From positions 3,679,716 to 3,743,715 of the forward strand of contig JBBCGI010000001.1 in assembly GCA_037200975.1 (NCBI GenBank): a stretch of DNA of 64,000 bases. The letters are read 5' to 3'. The first letter of the stretch is position 1. Each line of letters starts with the position of its first letter. Positions 1 through 12,740 of the stretch are shown one piece after another. The notes below the pieces were generated by a model. That model was given only the letters and a program-made list of their open reading frames with translations, ran no database searches and was not told the origin of the DNA. The position numbers and the translations under genes are program-made. The DNA is from Pseudomonadota bacterium (GTDB lineage: Bacteria; Pseudomonadota; Gammaproteobacteria; Steroidobacterales; Steroidobacteraceae).

Positions 1-174
1 CGGAATCTCATGTCAGCAGGGGTGACGCATTGAAACGATGACGCCAAGGTATCAATCGATACTTTTATGTCGTTCTGCAGAAATATCGCCATGCGCGCCG
101 CGCACTGACACCTTTGTACAGCTGACTCGCACATGCGCACGTGCTTCACTCGTTTTTTCGCGAGGAGTCGATGT
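1..174. other. Window edge, no gene recognised
   Basis: No convincing coding region or RNA is seen before the first hydrolase gene. A short imperfect palindrome (GTATC-AATC-GATAC, about 48-61) is the only structure noticed. The stretch probably holds the hydrolase promoter, but no clear -35/-10 pair was recognised. Confidence 0.4.
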
Positions 175-1218
175 ATGAACGATCCGATCAATCTGCGCAG
201 GCGCGAGCTGATCAGCGCAACGGCCGCTGGCGTGGCACTTGCGCAGGCTGCTGTCGCTCGCTCCGCCGAAACTCCATCGAACGTCGCCCCGCGTGTCAGG
301 CGCACGGGCAGTACATCGTTCGCATCGCAGCAGCGCATCGAAGCGGGTGTGCTCGACGTGTCGTATGCGGAAGCGGGTCCCGCGAACGGAACGCCGGTGC
401 TGCTGCTGCACGGCTGGCCCTACGACATCCACACCTACGTCGATGTCGCTCCGATCCTCGCCGCCGCAGGATTTCGAGTCATCGTTCCGTATCTGCGCGG
501 CTATGGTGGGACACACTTCCTGTCCGCGGACACACCGCGCAATGGCCAGCAGGCGGCGCTCGCGGAGGACGCCATCGCATTGCTGGATGCGCTGCGAATC
601 GACAGCGCGATCGTGGCCGGATGCGATTGGGGCGCGCGCACTGCGAACATCCTGGCTGCATTGTGGCCACAGCGCTGCAAGGCACTCGTATCGGTGAGCG
701 GTTACCTGATCGGGAGCCAGGAGGTGAACCGGGCGCCGCTGCCGCCGGAGGCGGAGCGGCAGTGGTGGTACCAATACTATTTCGCCACGGCACGGGGCGA
801 GGCGGGCTACCGGAAGTACACGCGCGATTTCGCTCGATTGATCTGGGCACTCGCTTCGCCGAAATGGAATTTCGACGATGCGACCTTCGAACGGTCCGCG
901 GCCGCGTTCGACAATGCCGACCATGTCGCCATTACGATCCACAACTATCGATGGCGCCTCGGGCTTGCAGCCGGCGAATCGCGATACGACGCGGTGGAGA
1001 CGAAGCTGGCGACGCTTCCTGGTATTGGTGTGCCGGCCATCACGCTCGAAGGCGACGCGAATGGGGCGCCGCATCCGGATCCCGGGGCTTATGCGAAGCG
1101 GTTCACCGGACCGTATGAGCATCGACAGATCACCGGGGGCATCGGCCACAATCTGCCGCAGGAAGCCCCGCTCGAGTTCGCGAATGCCGTAGTCGACGTT
1201 TACCGGGCATCTGAATGA
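175..1218 (+). CDS. Tat-exported alpha/beta hydrolase, epoxide-hydrolase-like
   Basis: 347-residue alpha/beta-hydrolase-fold enzyme. The N-terminus has a twin-arginine signal (RRREL at 8-12, then an Ala-rich hydrophobic stretch to about 30), so it is probably exported folded to the periplasm. The oxyanion motif HGWP is at 79-82. The nucleophile elbow reads GCDWG (149-153), with Asp151 rather than Ser, as in epoxide hydrolases and haloalkane dehalogenases, and His325 lies in GHNLP near the C-terminus. I chose ATG 175 because GGAG lies 8 nt upstream and it places the Tat motif correctly; an in-frame start at 133 would add 14 unlikely residues. The substrate is unknown. It stands alone upstream of katG, in the same direction, with a 150-nt gap. 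Confidence 0.8.
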   Translation: MNDPINLRRRELISATAAGVALAQAAVARSAETPSNVAPRVRRTGSTSFASQQRIEAGVLDVSYAEAGPANGTPVLLLHGWPYDIHTYVDVAPILAAAGFRVIVPYLRGYGGTHFLSADTPRNGQQAALAEDAIALLDALRIDSAIVAGCDWGARTANILAALWPQRCKALVSVSGYLIGSQEVNRAPLPPEAERQWWYQYYFATARGEAGYRKYTRDFARLIWALASPKWNFDDATFERSAAAFDNADHVAITIHNYRWRLGLAAGESRYDAVETKLATLPGIGVPAITLEGDANGAPHPDPGAYAKRFTGPYEHRQITGGIGHNLPQEAPLEFANAVVDVYRASE

Positions 1219-1291
1219 TGCGGACGGATGGTTGGCAAATGGCCGGCAAGCCGATCGCTGCGCAAGCGATTGATGGTGTCTATGGAAATGA

Positions 1292-3550
<2,259 letters not shown>

Positions 3551-3557
3551 CCGGCGT

Positions 3558-3597
3558 AAAAGCCGCCGGCCGGTAACTCTGTTACTGCGCCGGCGGC
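3558..3597 (-). terminator. Intrinsic terminator between convergent genes
   Basis: A 9-bp GC stem (3562-3570 with 3589-3597) encloses an inner GTAAC/GTTAC stem with a TCT loop. Read on the minus strand it is followed by four T residues, so it should terminate the FAD-oxidase transcript. It overlaps that gene's stop codon (3582-3584) and also separates it from convergent katG. Confidence 0.55.
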
Positions 3598-5084
3598 TGA
3601 ACGTTGGCGTTCAGTCGGAACAGGTTGGTCGGGTCGTAAGTCTGCTTGATCGCCACGAGCCGCGAATAGTTGCCGCGGAAGTTTTCATTGATGTCTTTCG
3701 AGGTGACTTCGCGCGCCAGGTCGTTGATGTAGAAGCCGCGCGTGAACGGCTCGAGAGTCGCCCAATACTTGCGCGCCGCCTGCATGTGCGCGGCGGTGTC
3801 TTCAGCGCCCTGCCGCCACGCCACCACAGTCATCATGTTGGCGACGGAATCCCGATGCGCAAACGCAGTCGCGCTTTCGTCCTGCCGCGACGCCGCGCCA
3901 CCACAATGCTGGAAGAACAACACGGTGGTCCGGTTGGCATGGCCCGGGAAATTGTCGATGATGGCCGAGACCAGTTTGCCGGGCATCTGCGTGATGAAGC
4001 CGCCCTTGAGGTAGGAGGCAATCGCGCGCGAGTCGCCGGTGTCGTTCCAGCGCTGGACATGTAGATAGTCGTTCACCTTGATGGTGTCGCGCTCCGGCTT
4101 GCCCAGCTTGCGCAGCGGTGCCAGCGCGGCCTCGGCTTTGTCCTGCGGGCCGCTGTAACAGACCTCGACTTCGATGACGCCCGGGGCGCCGCCCGGCGGC
4201 AGGACCATGGCCGGGTCCATGTAGAGTTCGTCGGGCGCAGTCGCGACGTGGTCTGCGTACATGCCAAGCACGTCCTTCGCGCGCGCGATGGGAAAACTGA
4301 GCGTGCCCGCGACGACTTCGCGCTGCATCGGGTGCAGCCTGAATTCGAAATTCGTCACGACGCCGAAGTTGCCACCGCCGCCGCGCACCGCCCAGAAGAG
4401 GTCCGGATTCTCACTGGCGCTGGCGTGCCGCAGTGTGCCGTCGGCGGTGACGACGTCCACCGATTCGACATTGTCGATCGCCATGCCGAACCGCCGCGCG
4501 AGGCGACCGAATCCCCCGCCGAGCGTGAGGCCGCCCACTCCCGTGTGCGATACCGTGCCGAGCGGCGTCACGAGCCCGTGCGCAGCGCCTTCGTGATCGA
4601 CCTCTCCTAACAACGTGCCGCCGTCCACGAAGGCGCGCCGCGCCCGCGGATCCACGCGCACGCCGCGGAAGGCCGACAGGTCGATCATCATGCCGCGCTC
4701 ACAGGTCGACTGGCCGGAGGCGCTGTGCCCGCCGCATTTCACCGCGACCAGCAGGTTGTTGGCGCGCGCGAAGGCGACTGCCGCCTGCACGTCCGCGGCC
4801 CCGCTGGGTTGCGCGATCAGGGCGGGATGTTTGTCGAATGAGGGGTTCAGGATCTGGCGGGCCTTGTCGTACCCGCTGTCGCCGGCGATCAGCAACTGCC
4901 CGCGCAGGCGGGCGGCGAGGTCGCGAATATCGATCCCGCGCAGCGTGATCTCGCGGCCGTCACCGGTGATGGCCGGGATGTCCGCGACGGTGCCGCTGCC
5001 GACGACCGCATAGGCGGCGCGGAAACCCGGGATGGATATGGCGGCGGCGAACAGCGAAGAATTCAGGAAATGCCGGCGCTGCAT
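3582..5084 (-). CDS. Tat-exported FAD-linked oxidase (berberine-bridge type)
   Basis: 500-residue flavoprotein oxidase with an N-terminal PCMH-type FAD-binding domain (about 70-250) and a C-terminal BBE domain (NENFRGNYSRL and YDPTNLFRLN near the end). The start MQRRHFLNSS is a twin-arginine signal, so a periplasmic location is expected. His120 in KCGGHSASG matches the 8-alpha-histidyl FAD attachment. The second attachment Cys of bicovalent members is not seen; the equivalent region reads SHTGVGG (179-185), suggesting single covalent attachment. ATG 5084 is chosen over GTG 5096 because GAGG lies at good spacing and it starts the Tat motif. Substrates of this family are sugars, alcohols or secondary metabolites; none can be assigned. 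Convergent with katG. Confidence 0.85.
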   Translation of the reverse strand: MQRRHFLNSSLFAAAISIPGFRAAYAVVGSGTVADIPAITGDGREITLRGIDIRDLAARLRGQLLIAGDSGYDKARQILNPSFDKHPALIAQPSGAADVQAAVAFARANNLLVAVKCGGHSASGQSTCERGMMIDLSAFRGVRVDPRARRAFVDGGTLLGEVDHEGAAHGLVTPLGTVSHTGVGGLTLGGGFGRLARRFGMAIDNVESVDVVTADGTLRHASASENPDLFWAVRGGGGNFGVVTNFEFRLHPMQREVVAGTLSFPIARAKDVLGMYADHVATAPDELYMDPAMVLPPGGAPGVIEVEVCYSGPQDKAEAALAPLRKLGKPERDTIKVNDYLHVQRWNDTGDSRAIASYLKGGFITQMPGKLVSAIIDNFPGHANRTTVLFFQHCGGAASRQDESATAFAHRDSVANMMTVVAWRQGAEDTAAHMQAARKYWATLEPFTRGFYINDLAREVTSKDINENFRGNYSRLVAIKQTYDPTNLFRLNANVQPPAQ

Positions 5085-5232
5085 GTTGAGCCTCACTCTT
5101 CACGGTGATTGCGACTTGTCGGTGAACTATACAGTCCGGCGGCATTTTGTAGGACAGCAACCCGTACCGCAGGTGCAACCGATCTAATAAAGTATCCGTC
5201 GCCCCGCATCCCGGGTCTCGACGGGTATTTCG

Positions 5233-7383
<2,151 letters not shown>

Positions 7384-7398
7384 CCGCAGAGGCCGGGG

Positions 7399-7647
7399 TC
7401 AGGCGCGGATGTCGATGAGGCTCTGCAGCATCGCGTGGGATGCCTTGATGATCTTCGCGGCCGCCCGCGTATAAAGAACCTGCTCGCGCGAATCGACCAG
7501 GGCGTGGACCGTGTCGCGCGCTTCGACCGCGGAAGATCTCGCCACCACGTTGGCGTCCTTCTCGACGGCGCGCGCGGCCCGATGGATGGCGCCCTTGGCG
7601 CTTTGCAGCGCGCCGGGGATTCCACCAATGGCCGAAAGGTCGTTCAT
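7399..7647 (-). CDS. Small orphan protein with a flagellar-rod-like C-terminus
   Basis: 82-residue protein of unknown function. Its last 30 residues (LVDSREQVLYTRAAAKIIKA, then HAMLQSLIDIRA) resemble the C-terminal helix of flagellar basal-body rod and hook proteins, which typically end in a DEMLGTLLDI-like string. No other flagellar gene is present. The N-terminal half is Ala-rich and helical. ATG 7647 is chosen because it gives the more ordinary N-terminus (MNDLSAIGG) and has a weak GGGG upstream; ATG 7668 is possible. It lies tail to tail with the hybrid kinase, 15 nt between stops. The similarity is a motif-level reading, not an alignment. Confidence 0.5.
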   Translation of the reverse strand: MNDLSAIGGIPGALQSAKGAIHRAARAVEKDANVVARSSAVEARDTVHALVDSREQVLYTRAAAKIIKASHAMLQSLIDIRA

Positions 7648-7740
7648 GGCCCCAGCATAGCGGCGCATGGAGGCGGCAATCCGTGATCGGGTTCATTCCG
7701 GCGGCAACGCGGCCTGAACATAACCAGGATCCTTCGCGAT

Positions 7741-9099
7741 TCAGATGAGCCCGGCGCGTTTCACCGCGTGATAGCGGTTCACGAGCTCGATGCCGAGCAT
7801 CTGTGGCTCCGAATCGACCATCAAACCGTCCCGCGCGGCCAGCTTGTTGAAGGCATCTCGGCGCGACTGCTCGTATTGATGCGCGCTGCCGATCTCGAGT
7901 GCCGCCTCGCCCGAATCCAGCGTCTGGGAGATCAGCTCGTTGACCACGCGTTCGCGCAGCGACGCCACCAGCACGAGGTGCCGCGAGCGCAGTAGTTTGA
8001 GCGCGTGCGCCAGCTCGCTCGCATCCTCGTCGCGGAAGTTCGTGATCACGATGACCAGCGAACGCTTGTGATGGCGGCGCAGCAGCGTCTGGGCGACCGA
8101 GACGTAATCGGAGTGCGTGGGCGAGGGCTGCACGGAATACAACTCGCCCATCAAGGCGTTCAACGCCTGCGCGCCCTTGCGTGGCGCGAAGCTGCGTTCG
8201 TCGCCTGCCGGCGTGCCAAAAGTGAGGGCGCCGACCGCGTCGCCCTGTTTGAGCGCCACATACGACAGCAACATCACGGCGTTGAGCACCTGGTCGAAAT
8301 GCCCGCTGCCGATGCCGTTCTCGGTGTCATAGGCGCGCATGCGGCGGCCGCAGTCCACCAGCAGCATCACGCATTGATCGCGCTCGTCCTGGAACTCGCG
8401 CAGCACCGGCTTGTTCTGGCGCAACGTGGCTTTCCAGTCGATGTGGCGCACCGGGTCGCCGTGGCGATACTCGGCGAGCTGTTTGAAGTCGGTGCCTTCG
8501 CCGCGTTGCTGGTAGGTCTTGATGCCGATTTCCTGCAGGCGCCGATCGCCGGCGAGCCATGCGTAACGCGCCACCTGCGCGAAATCCGGATACGAGCGGC
8601 GCGTATCGCCGCCGCCTATGCGTTCGAGCAGATCGCACAGGCCGAACAGCGACCGGATGCGCAGGTCCGCGGCGGCAAACACGATCTCGCCGCGTCGTGT
8701 GGGCGTCACGTCGTAGACCAGCGTGGTGCGCTTTGCGGCCGCGAGTTCGAGGCGGGCGGGCAGGCCGGCGATTTCGAGGCTGGGATCGCAGTGATCGAAG
8801 ACCTCGCAGCGCCAGTGCTGCGCGCCCGCGGTTTCGAATTCCAGCTGCACCGGCTTGCGCACGCCGATCGCGAAGGCGGACGGCAGGCGACGCGTCACGC
8901 GCACCTCCGATCTCAGCCAGGCGCGGCGCGAGACGAGGTAGTCCGCCGCGATCGCGGTCAGCAACAGCAGCGCGAACAAGGCGGTCGTTTGCGCGACGAG
9001 CGCAAGCCCGGCACCCGCGAACGACGCGACCGCAGCCGCGCCCACGCCCGCGAAGGCGAGTGCGATGCAGAGGCCGCTCGGGATGAAACGTACCCGCAT
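7741..9099 (-). CDS. DUF58 domain protein
   Basis: 452-residue protein, last gene of the MoxR operon. Two hydrophobic segments near the N-terminus (about 5-55) anchor it in the membrane. The diagnostic DUF58 block is present at about 220-250 (GTDFKQLAEYRHGD, then HIDWKATLR), followed by a von Willebrand factor A-like segment starting CVMLLVDCGRRM. Members of this family are almost always encoded next to MoxR AAA+ ATPases and are thought to be partners or clients of them; the biochemical role is not established. ATG 9099 lies 4 nt after the moxR stop, implying translational coupling. Longer upstream frames run through moxR and are not credible. Confidence 0.88.
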   Translation of the reverse strand: MRVRFIPSGLCIALAFAGVGAAAVASFAGAGLALVAQTTALFALLLLTAIAADYLVSRRAWLRSEVRVTRRLPSAFAIGVRKPVQLEFETAGAQHWRCEVFDHCDPSLEIAGLPARLELAAAKRTTLVYDVTPTRRGEIVFAAADLRIRSLFGLCDLLERIGGGDTRRSYPDFAQVARYAWLAGDRRLQEIGIKTYQQRGEGTDFKQLAEYRHGDPVRHIDWKATLRQNKPVLREFQDERDQCVMLLVDCGRRMRAYDTENGIGSGHFDQVLNAVMLLSYVALKQGDAVGALTFGTPAGDERSFAPRKGAQALNALMGELYSVQPSPTHSDYVSVAQTLLRRHHKRSLVIVITNFRDEDASELAHALKLLRSRHLVLVASLRERVVNELISQTLDSGEAALEIGSAHQYEQSRRDAFNKLAARDGLMVDSEPQMLGIELVNRYHAVKRAGLI

Positions 9100-9103
9100 C
9101 GCT

Positions 9104-10078
9104 TCAGACCCGCGGCGCCGCCACGCTGTCGACCACCGCCGCCAGCAGATCGTCGGGCTTGCGGCCTTCGAGCAACGCATCCGGAGCGAGTGCGATGCGA
9201 TGCCGCAGCGCCGGCAGCGCGATGCGTTTGATGTCGTCGGGGACGACGAAATTGCGCCCTTCGACCAGCGCGGCGGCGCGCGCACCGCGCACCAGCGCCA
9301 GTGCGCCGCGCGAGCCCGCGCCCTGTGCGAGCCCGGGCCACTCGCGCGTGGCGCGCGTCAGCCGCACGGCGTAATCGATGACCTGCGGGTCGACGCGCTG
9401 GCGCGCCGCGATCTGCTGCAGGCTCAACACCGCGCGCTCGTTGAGCACCGGCACGACTTTCGACAACGGCAGTTCGTCGCCCGCCTGGCCGGAGGTCGCG
9501 CGGATCACCACGCCCACTTCGTCATCGAGTGTCGGATAGCCGATTTCGATCTTGAACAGGAAACGGTCCAGCTGCGCCTCCGGCAGTGGATAGGTGCCTT
9601 CGGTTTCGACCGGGTTCTGCGTCGCCAGCACCATGAAGGGTTTGGGCAGTGCATGGGTCTGGCCTTCGAGCGTCACCTGGTATTCCTGCATCACCTCGAG
9701 CAACGCGCTCTGCGTCTTTGCCGGGGCGCGGTTGATCTCGTCGGCCAGCAGCAGATGTGTGAAGACCGGCCCGCGCACGATGCGCATGTCCATGGTCTTC
9801 GGATCGAGCACGGCGTGGCCGGTGATGTCGGAGGGCATCATGTCGGGCGTGAACTGCACACGGCCGGTAGATAGCTGCAGCGCCTGCGACAACGCGCGTA
9901 CCAGCAGCGTCTTGCCGAGGCCGGGGACGCCCTCGATGAGCACGTGACCCGAAGCCACCAGCGCGAGCACCACTTCCTCGACGACGCGCGGCTGCCCCAC
10001 CACCGCCTCGGCGATTGCGGCGCGCAGTGTGCCGAGCAGTCCGGCGGCTTTTTCGAGAGTGGCCGATTCAGTTTCCAT
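9104..10078 (-). CDS. MoxR-family AAA+ ATPase
   Basis: 324-residue cytoplasmic AAA+ ATPase of the MoxR/RavA class. Walker A is GVPGLGKT (50-57), Walker B LLLADEINR (109-117), followed by a sensor region GTYPLPEAQLDRF. MoxR proteins act as chaperone-like remodelers, often with VWA- or DUF58-containing partners. Its ATG overlaps the end of the DUF4350 gene by 11 nt and the DUF58 gene follows after 4 nt, so all three are very likely co-translated. Length and motifs are typical; no oddity seen. Confidence 0.93.
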   Translation of the reverse strand: METESATLEKAAGLLGTLRAAIAEAVVGQPRVVEEVVLALVASGHVLIEGVPGLGKTLLVRALSQALQLSTGRVQFTPDMMPSDITGHAVLDPKTMDMRIVRGPVFTHLLLADEINRAPAKTQSALLEVMQEYQVTLEGQTHALPKPFMVLATQNPVETEGTYPLPEAQLDRFLFKIEIGYPTLDDEVGVVIRATSGQAGDELPLSKVVPVLNERAVLSLQQIAARQRVDPQVIDYAVRLTRATREWPGLAQGAGSRGALALVRGARAAALVEGRNFVVPDDIKRIALPALRHRIALAPDALLEGRKPDDLLAAVVDSVAAPRV

Positions 10079-11240
10079 GTCCTGCCCTTTTGTCGTTCAT
10101 CAAGATTCTGCGGCGCACGGTTTCGAGAACCGCGATCGCGTTGCGCAGTTCGTGCGAGCTGCGCGTGCCGGTGTAGTTCATCGCGGGGCCGAGCTCCTGG
10201 GCCGGCACGGCGCCAAGCCTGGACAGCGCGGCGACGCGCTCCTCGCTCGACAGGCGGTCGAAGTGGGGCACGCGGCGGATCGCTGCATCCCGCAACGCGC
10301 GCAGCTGCGCGGCGTGCAGCGACTGGCCGCCGCCGAATCGCAGCGTGAATTGCCCGGTGCCGCGAATCTGTTCCGCCAGCGAGCGCCGCGCGGTGTCGGC
10401 GGCCGCGACCGGCGGACCGAACCGCGCCGTTGCCCGCCACAGCGACAACGCGATGGCGCCCAACATCAGCAACACCACCGGTGCGCCGAAGCGCCACACC
10501 AGCGTGAGCAGCGAGGCGTGTTCCTCTTCGGTGAACAGCCGCAGCGAATCGCCGCGATGCAGTTGTGTGGCGCGGACGAACAGCCGCGGATGATCGCCGA
10601 GAAAAAATCCGCGCCGCTGGAAGGGGAGCGCATTGACGACGGTGACGCTGCCGCGCCCGACACGCGTGCGTAGTGCGTGGATCTGCTTGCCGTCGCGCAG
10701 GGCCCATTCGGCCTTGCGCGTGCTGGTCAGCGAACGCGATGGATCGACCCCGCACACTTCGATTTCCGCGCGTGACCCGTCCTCGGTCAGCTTGCGGCAC
10801 TCCGGGGCAAAGAACGCAACGGGCGACTCGGACTGATCTTCGCTTTCCTGATGAGGCTCGACCTGGTGCGATATCTCATCGATCCCGGACCAGCGCGTGA
10901 ATACATTGAGATCACCGATCAGCGAAGTGTCGACCACGAGCCTGCCGCCCGACTCCACCCATCGCTCGATGTGTTCGCGACGATTGCGGCTCAGCGTCCA
11001 GTTCCAGGCCGACAACATGACGATCGAGTCTTTGGCCGGAGCCGTGAACACCCGCTCCCATTCGGCGTCGGCGCCCAGCGCCTCGCTGAACCGGATCGCT
11101 GCGTAATAGGGATTGCGCAGCGCCTCGCCCTCGAGCGCAGCGGGCACGGTCACTTCCTTGAACGACATGTGCATCGCCAGCCACGCGATCAGCGCGATCA
11201 TGCCCGCCATGAGGACGATGCCGATGATGTTCCGTTTCAC
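10068..11240 (-). CDS. DUF4350 domain membrane protein
   Basis: 390-residue protein starting with a transmembrane helix (about 5-25, IIGIVLMAGMIALIAWLAM). The N-terminal half looks like a DUF4350 domain with an SIVMLSAWNW strand and a GGRLVVDTSLIGD loop; a second hydrophobic segment lies near 280-300 (VVLLMLGAIALSLW). The GTG start at 11240 overlaps the upstream stop as GTGA. DUF4350 proteins occur with DUF4129, MoxR and DUF58 in conserved clusters; their molecular role is unknown. The gene ends 11 nt inside the following moxR. Confidence 0.8.
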   Translation of the reverse strand: MKRNIIGIVLMAGMIALIAWLAMHMSFKEVTVPAALEGEALRNPYYAAIRFSEALGADAEWERVFTAPAKDSIVMLSAWNWTLSRNRREHIERWVESGGRLVVDTSLIGDLNVFTRWSGIDEISHQVEPHQESEDQSESPVAFFAPECRKLTEDGSRAEIEVCGVDPSRSLTSTRKAEWALRDGKQIHALRTRVGRGSVTVVNALPFQRRGFFLGDHPRLFVRATQLHRGDSLRLFTEEEHASLLTLVWRFGAPVVLLMLGAIALSLWRATARFGPPVAAADTARRSLAEQIRGTGQFTLRFGGGQSLHAAQLRALRDAAIRRVPHFDRLSSEERVAALSRLGAVPAQELGPAMNYTGTRSSHELRNAIAVLETVRRRILMNDKRAGHGN

Positions 11241-12022
11241 GCGGGCGCACCGTGTGAGACCGGCTCGTGTCCGCGCGCGGCGCCCTGCGCCGGTCCATCG
11301 AGATGCGTCGCGAAATTCGCGCACAGGTCCCAGACCTGCGCGGTGTCGATGCTGAGGCCGCCGTAGATCGCACGCTGCCAGGTGCGCACCAGCTGCGAGG
11401 CGTAGGCGACGCGCGCCGCATCGAGCGTGCGCGCCGCGAGCACCAGGCAATCGCCTTCGGTGCTCGAGTCCCGGATGGGCACCTCGTAGGTGTGTGCCAG
11501 CCGGGACAACAGACCGCGATACAGCAGCGCGAGCGCGGCGCGTTGCGCGCCGCCGTCCCACAAGGCGCGTGCCGCGGCGCCGATGTCGGCCGGCAGGCTT
11601 TCCGGGCGGATGTCGAGATCCTGCACGTGGGTCGGCGCGATGAAGCGGCGGTTGCGCTCCGGCAAGCCGCCGGCGGCAAACAACCTCACCAGGAACACGC
11701 CTGACAAGGCGGCCAGGCAGGCCAGCAACACCCACACCAGCAGGCCCGAGCCCTGCGCAATCCAGCTGAACAGGCTGCCTAACCACTTGAGCCAGCCGGG
11801 CGTGTGCAGGCGATCGCGTTCGCGCGGATTTCGATCGCCATCCCAGACGAGTCGGGTGGCCTTTTTCTCGGTGGCGAGCTCCGGATCGGCCTTGGTCTGC
11901 GCGATCGCGCGCTCGATCTCGGCGTTCGTCGGTGGTTCGGCCGCGCGCGCGGCGGGCAGCGCGGGCGCCGCTGCCAGCAGCGCGAGCAACGCGCACAGAC
12001 GCAGGTCAGGTCGCGAACGCAC
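11237..12022 (-). CDS. DUF4129 domain membrane protein
   Basis: 261-residue protein with a signal peptide (residues 1-27, ending ALPAARA) and a transmembrane helix at about 95-117 (LLVWVLLACLAALSGVFLV). The C-terminal cytoplasmic part carries the DUF4129 pattern (ALLYRGLLSRLAHTYEVPIR). DUF4129 occurs in operons with MoxR/DUF58 and in some transglutaminase-like proteins; no activity is known. It overlaps the upstream membrane-protein gene by 17 nt and shares a GTGA junction with the DUF4350 gene. Confidence 0.8.
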   Translation of the reverse strand: MRSRPDLRLCALLALLAAAPALPAARAAEPPTNAEIERAIAQTKADPELATEKKATRLVWDGDRNPRERDRLHTPGWLKWLGSLFSWIAQGSGLLVWVLLACLAALSGVFLVRLFAAGGLPERNRRFIAPTHVQDLDIRPESLPADIGAAARALWDGGAQRAALALLYRGLLSRLAHTYEVPIRDSSTEGDCLVLAARTLDAARVAYASQLVRTWQRAIYGGLSIDTAQVWDLCANFATHLDGPAQGAARGHEPVSHGAPA

Positions 12023-12740
12023 GGCGGAATTCCTGTTCGATGTCCCAGGCCTCGAGTTCGGCGCGCCGGTTGAGGTACATCCCGAAACCGGCCGCCACGT
12101 AGAACGGCTCGAGGAACAATACGGCCGAAGCGTAGGCCAATGCGCTGATGAACTGCGCGGCGAGGTGCGAATCGCCGGTGAAGAAACTCCAGAAGTCGAA
12201 TCCTTGCTCGGGCGGCACGAGCCAGAAGGCGAGCGAGAGCACCGCCGCGGTGAGCCCGCTTTCAGCCAGCCCGAACGCGAACGTCATGAAGAACGCCGGC
12301 GTGCTGTAACGGTTGCGCAGCTGGGACACCCGCCTGCGCAACGCGAAAAAGGAGTGACCTTCGAGCTGGTATGCCGCCTGGGTGAAAGAACGCCACGGGG
12401 ACAGACGCCGCCACGTCCAGGTGAGGATCAGCTGCTGCCACCAGACCGAACGCTGCTCGCGCCACAAATCGCCGACGGTGGTGCGCTGGCCGAATGCCGC
12501 GCGCGACAGGACGAACAGCACGGTGCGGTCGAGCCAGGGCTTCGCCCACCATAAAAACAGCGTCGGTGCCCAGGGCGCGAATTCGAACAACGACAACGCC
12601 ACGAGCGCGATCGGAATGGCGGCCACGAAATAACAGCGATAGACCGCCGCGGCGTTCGCCTGGCACAGACGCACGCCCAGGTCCGCGGCCTCGTGCGGCG
12701 CGCGCGGTCGCATCTGCAGTGCGAGCGAATCAATCTGCAC
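12006..12740 (-). CDS. Polytopic membrane protein of the MoxR operon
   Basis: 244-residue hydrophobic protein with about four likely transmembrane segments (around 35-60, 150-175, 200-220). I recognise no domain. GTG 12740 is taken as start because AGGG lies just upstream and it overlaps the SpoIIM-like stop by 11 nt, in keeping with the operon; ATG 12713 is an alternative. A member of this type commonly sits between SpoIIM and DUF4129 in related clusters. Its role is presumably tied to the same membrane complex, which is inference. Confidence 0.72.
   Translation of the reverse strand: MQIDSLALQMRPRAPHEAADLGVRLCQANAAAVYRCYFVAAIPIALVALSLFEFAPWAPTLFLWWAKPWLDRTVLFVLSRAAFGQRTTVGDLWREQRSVWWQQLILTWTWRRLSPWRSFTQAAYQLEGHSFFALRRRVSQLRNRYSTPAFFMTFAFGLAESGLTAAVLSLAFWLVPPEQGFDFWSFFTGDSHLAAQFISALAYASAVLFLEPFYVAAGFGMYLNRRAELEAWDIEQEFRRAFAT

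Noticed and set aside
12403-12411. GGGGACAG inside the membrane-protein gene as another copy of the GGGGACA-core repeat
   Set aside because: Only the 7-8 nt core matches; the flanking AAA and the distal half are absent and it lies within coding sequence.
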